Assembly (NCBI GenBank): GCA_914767715.1
Contig: OU612074.1
Location: 6,961,501-7,021,500, forward strand
DNA length: 60,000 nucleotides
Reading direction: 5' to 3'
Source of the DNA: Membranipora membranacea
Lineage: Eukaryota; Bryozoa; Gymnolaemata; Cheilostomatida; Membraniporidae
In this document: one piece after another, positions 59,875 through 60,000 of the stretch
Numbering within the stretch: position 1 is the first letter of the stretch
How the letters are laid out: the number at the start of each line of letters is the position of its first letter
Notes under the pieces: model-generated
The model's input: the letters and a program-made list of their open reading frames with translations, nothing else
The model's database searches: none
Told to the model about the DNA's origin: nothing
Made by a program: the position numbers and the translations under genes

Positions 59875-60000
59875 CTGTCAAAAGTCGAAAGATGATGATG
59901 TTATGTAATAATATTTACATTCTTTTGAAAAAAACAGTGGTGACTGTCTGTCAATCTTCAAGCAGGGCTGGCCGAAGAAGTTAAATGATGTCATGCGGAA
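59875..60000. other. Intron of the right-hand receptor gene
   Basis: Follows the acceptor of the CUB-like exon upstream on the minus strand. No further exon before the window edge. Confidence 0.5.

Overview
The window is nuclear DNA of an invertebrate animal. It is visibly AT-rich, has phase-consistent spliceosomal introns of a few hundred to a few thousand bases, carries a rhodopsin-class GPCR and secreted/membrane proteins with sushi (CCP) domains, and is full of transposable-element debris (LINEs, tRNA- and U2-derived SINEs, a small LTR element, a Mutator-like transposase gene). The phylum cannot be settled from sequence alone; sponge, placozoan, cnidarian and tunicate all remain possible.

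Layout. 1-7.8 kb is repeat-rich: a dispersed repeat, two inverted tRNA-SINE copies, a decayed LINE C-terminus, a three-unit tandem repeat and a U2 snRNA-derived repeat. 7.8-8.7 kb is an intact intronless class A GPCR (302 aa). 8.7-15 kb is again repeats, with a 10-bp minisatellite and a second U2-derived copy. 15.0-19.9 kb (+) is a complete six-exon gene for a 440-aa type I membrane protein: signal peptide, two CUB-like domains, two sushi domains, TM helix and short tail. 19.9-25.7 kb holds no intact gene; it carries a 1.6-kb element with 207-bp inverted arms and coding-like debris.

25.7-55.1 kb is a diverged tandem segmental duplication: copy A about 25.7-36.9 kb, a partial copy 37.2-40.3 kb, copy B about 41.0-55.1 kb. 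Each of A and B carries, on the minus strand, the 3' cassette (TM exon plus cytoplasmic-tail exon) of a second sushi receptor. A has gained a 5'-truncated CR1/L2-like LINE. B has gained a 5-kb multi-exon Mutator-like transposase/YqaJ-nuclease pseudogene exactly where A keeps its sushi exon. 55.4-57.3 kb is a 1.9-kb LTR element with nearly identical LTRs. 57.9-59.9 kb (-) holds three further exons of the second sushi receptor, which runs off the right edge.

Working model: two oppositely oriented members of one receptor family bracket the window. All extracellular exons are symmetric phase 1-1, so domains can be gained, lost or swapped without breaking the frame. The right-hand gene may splice over about 12 kb to cassette B (sushi exon lost) or further to cassette A (sushi exon kept). 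The adhesion/recognition role is inference from domain architecture.
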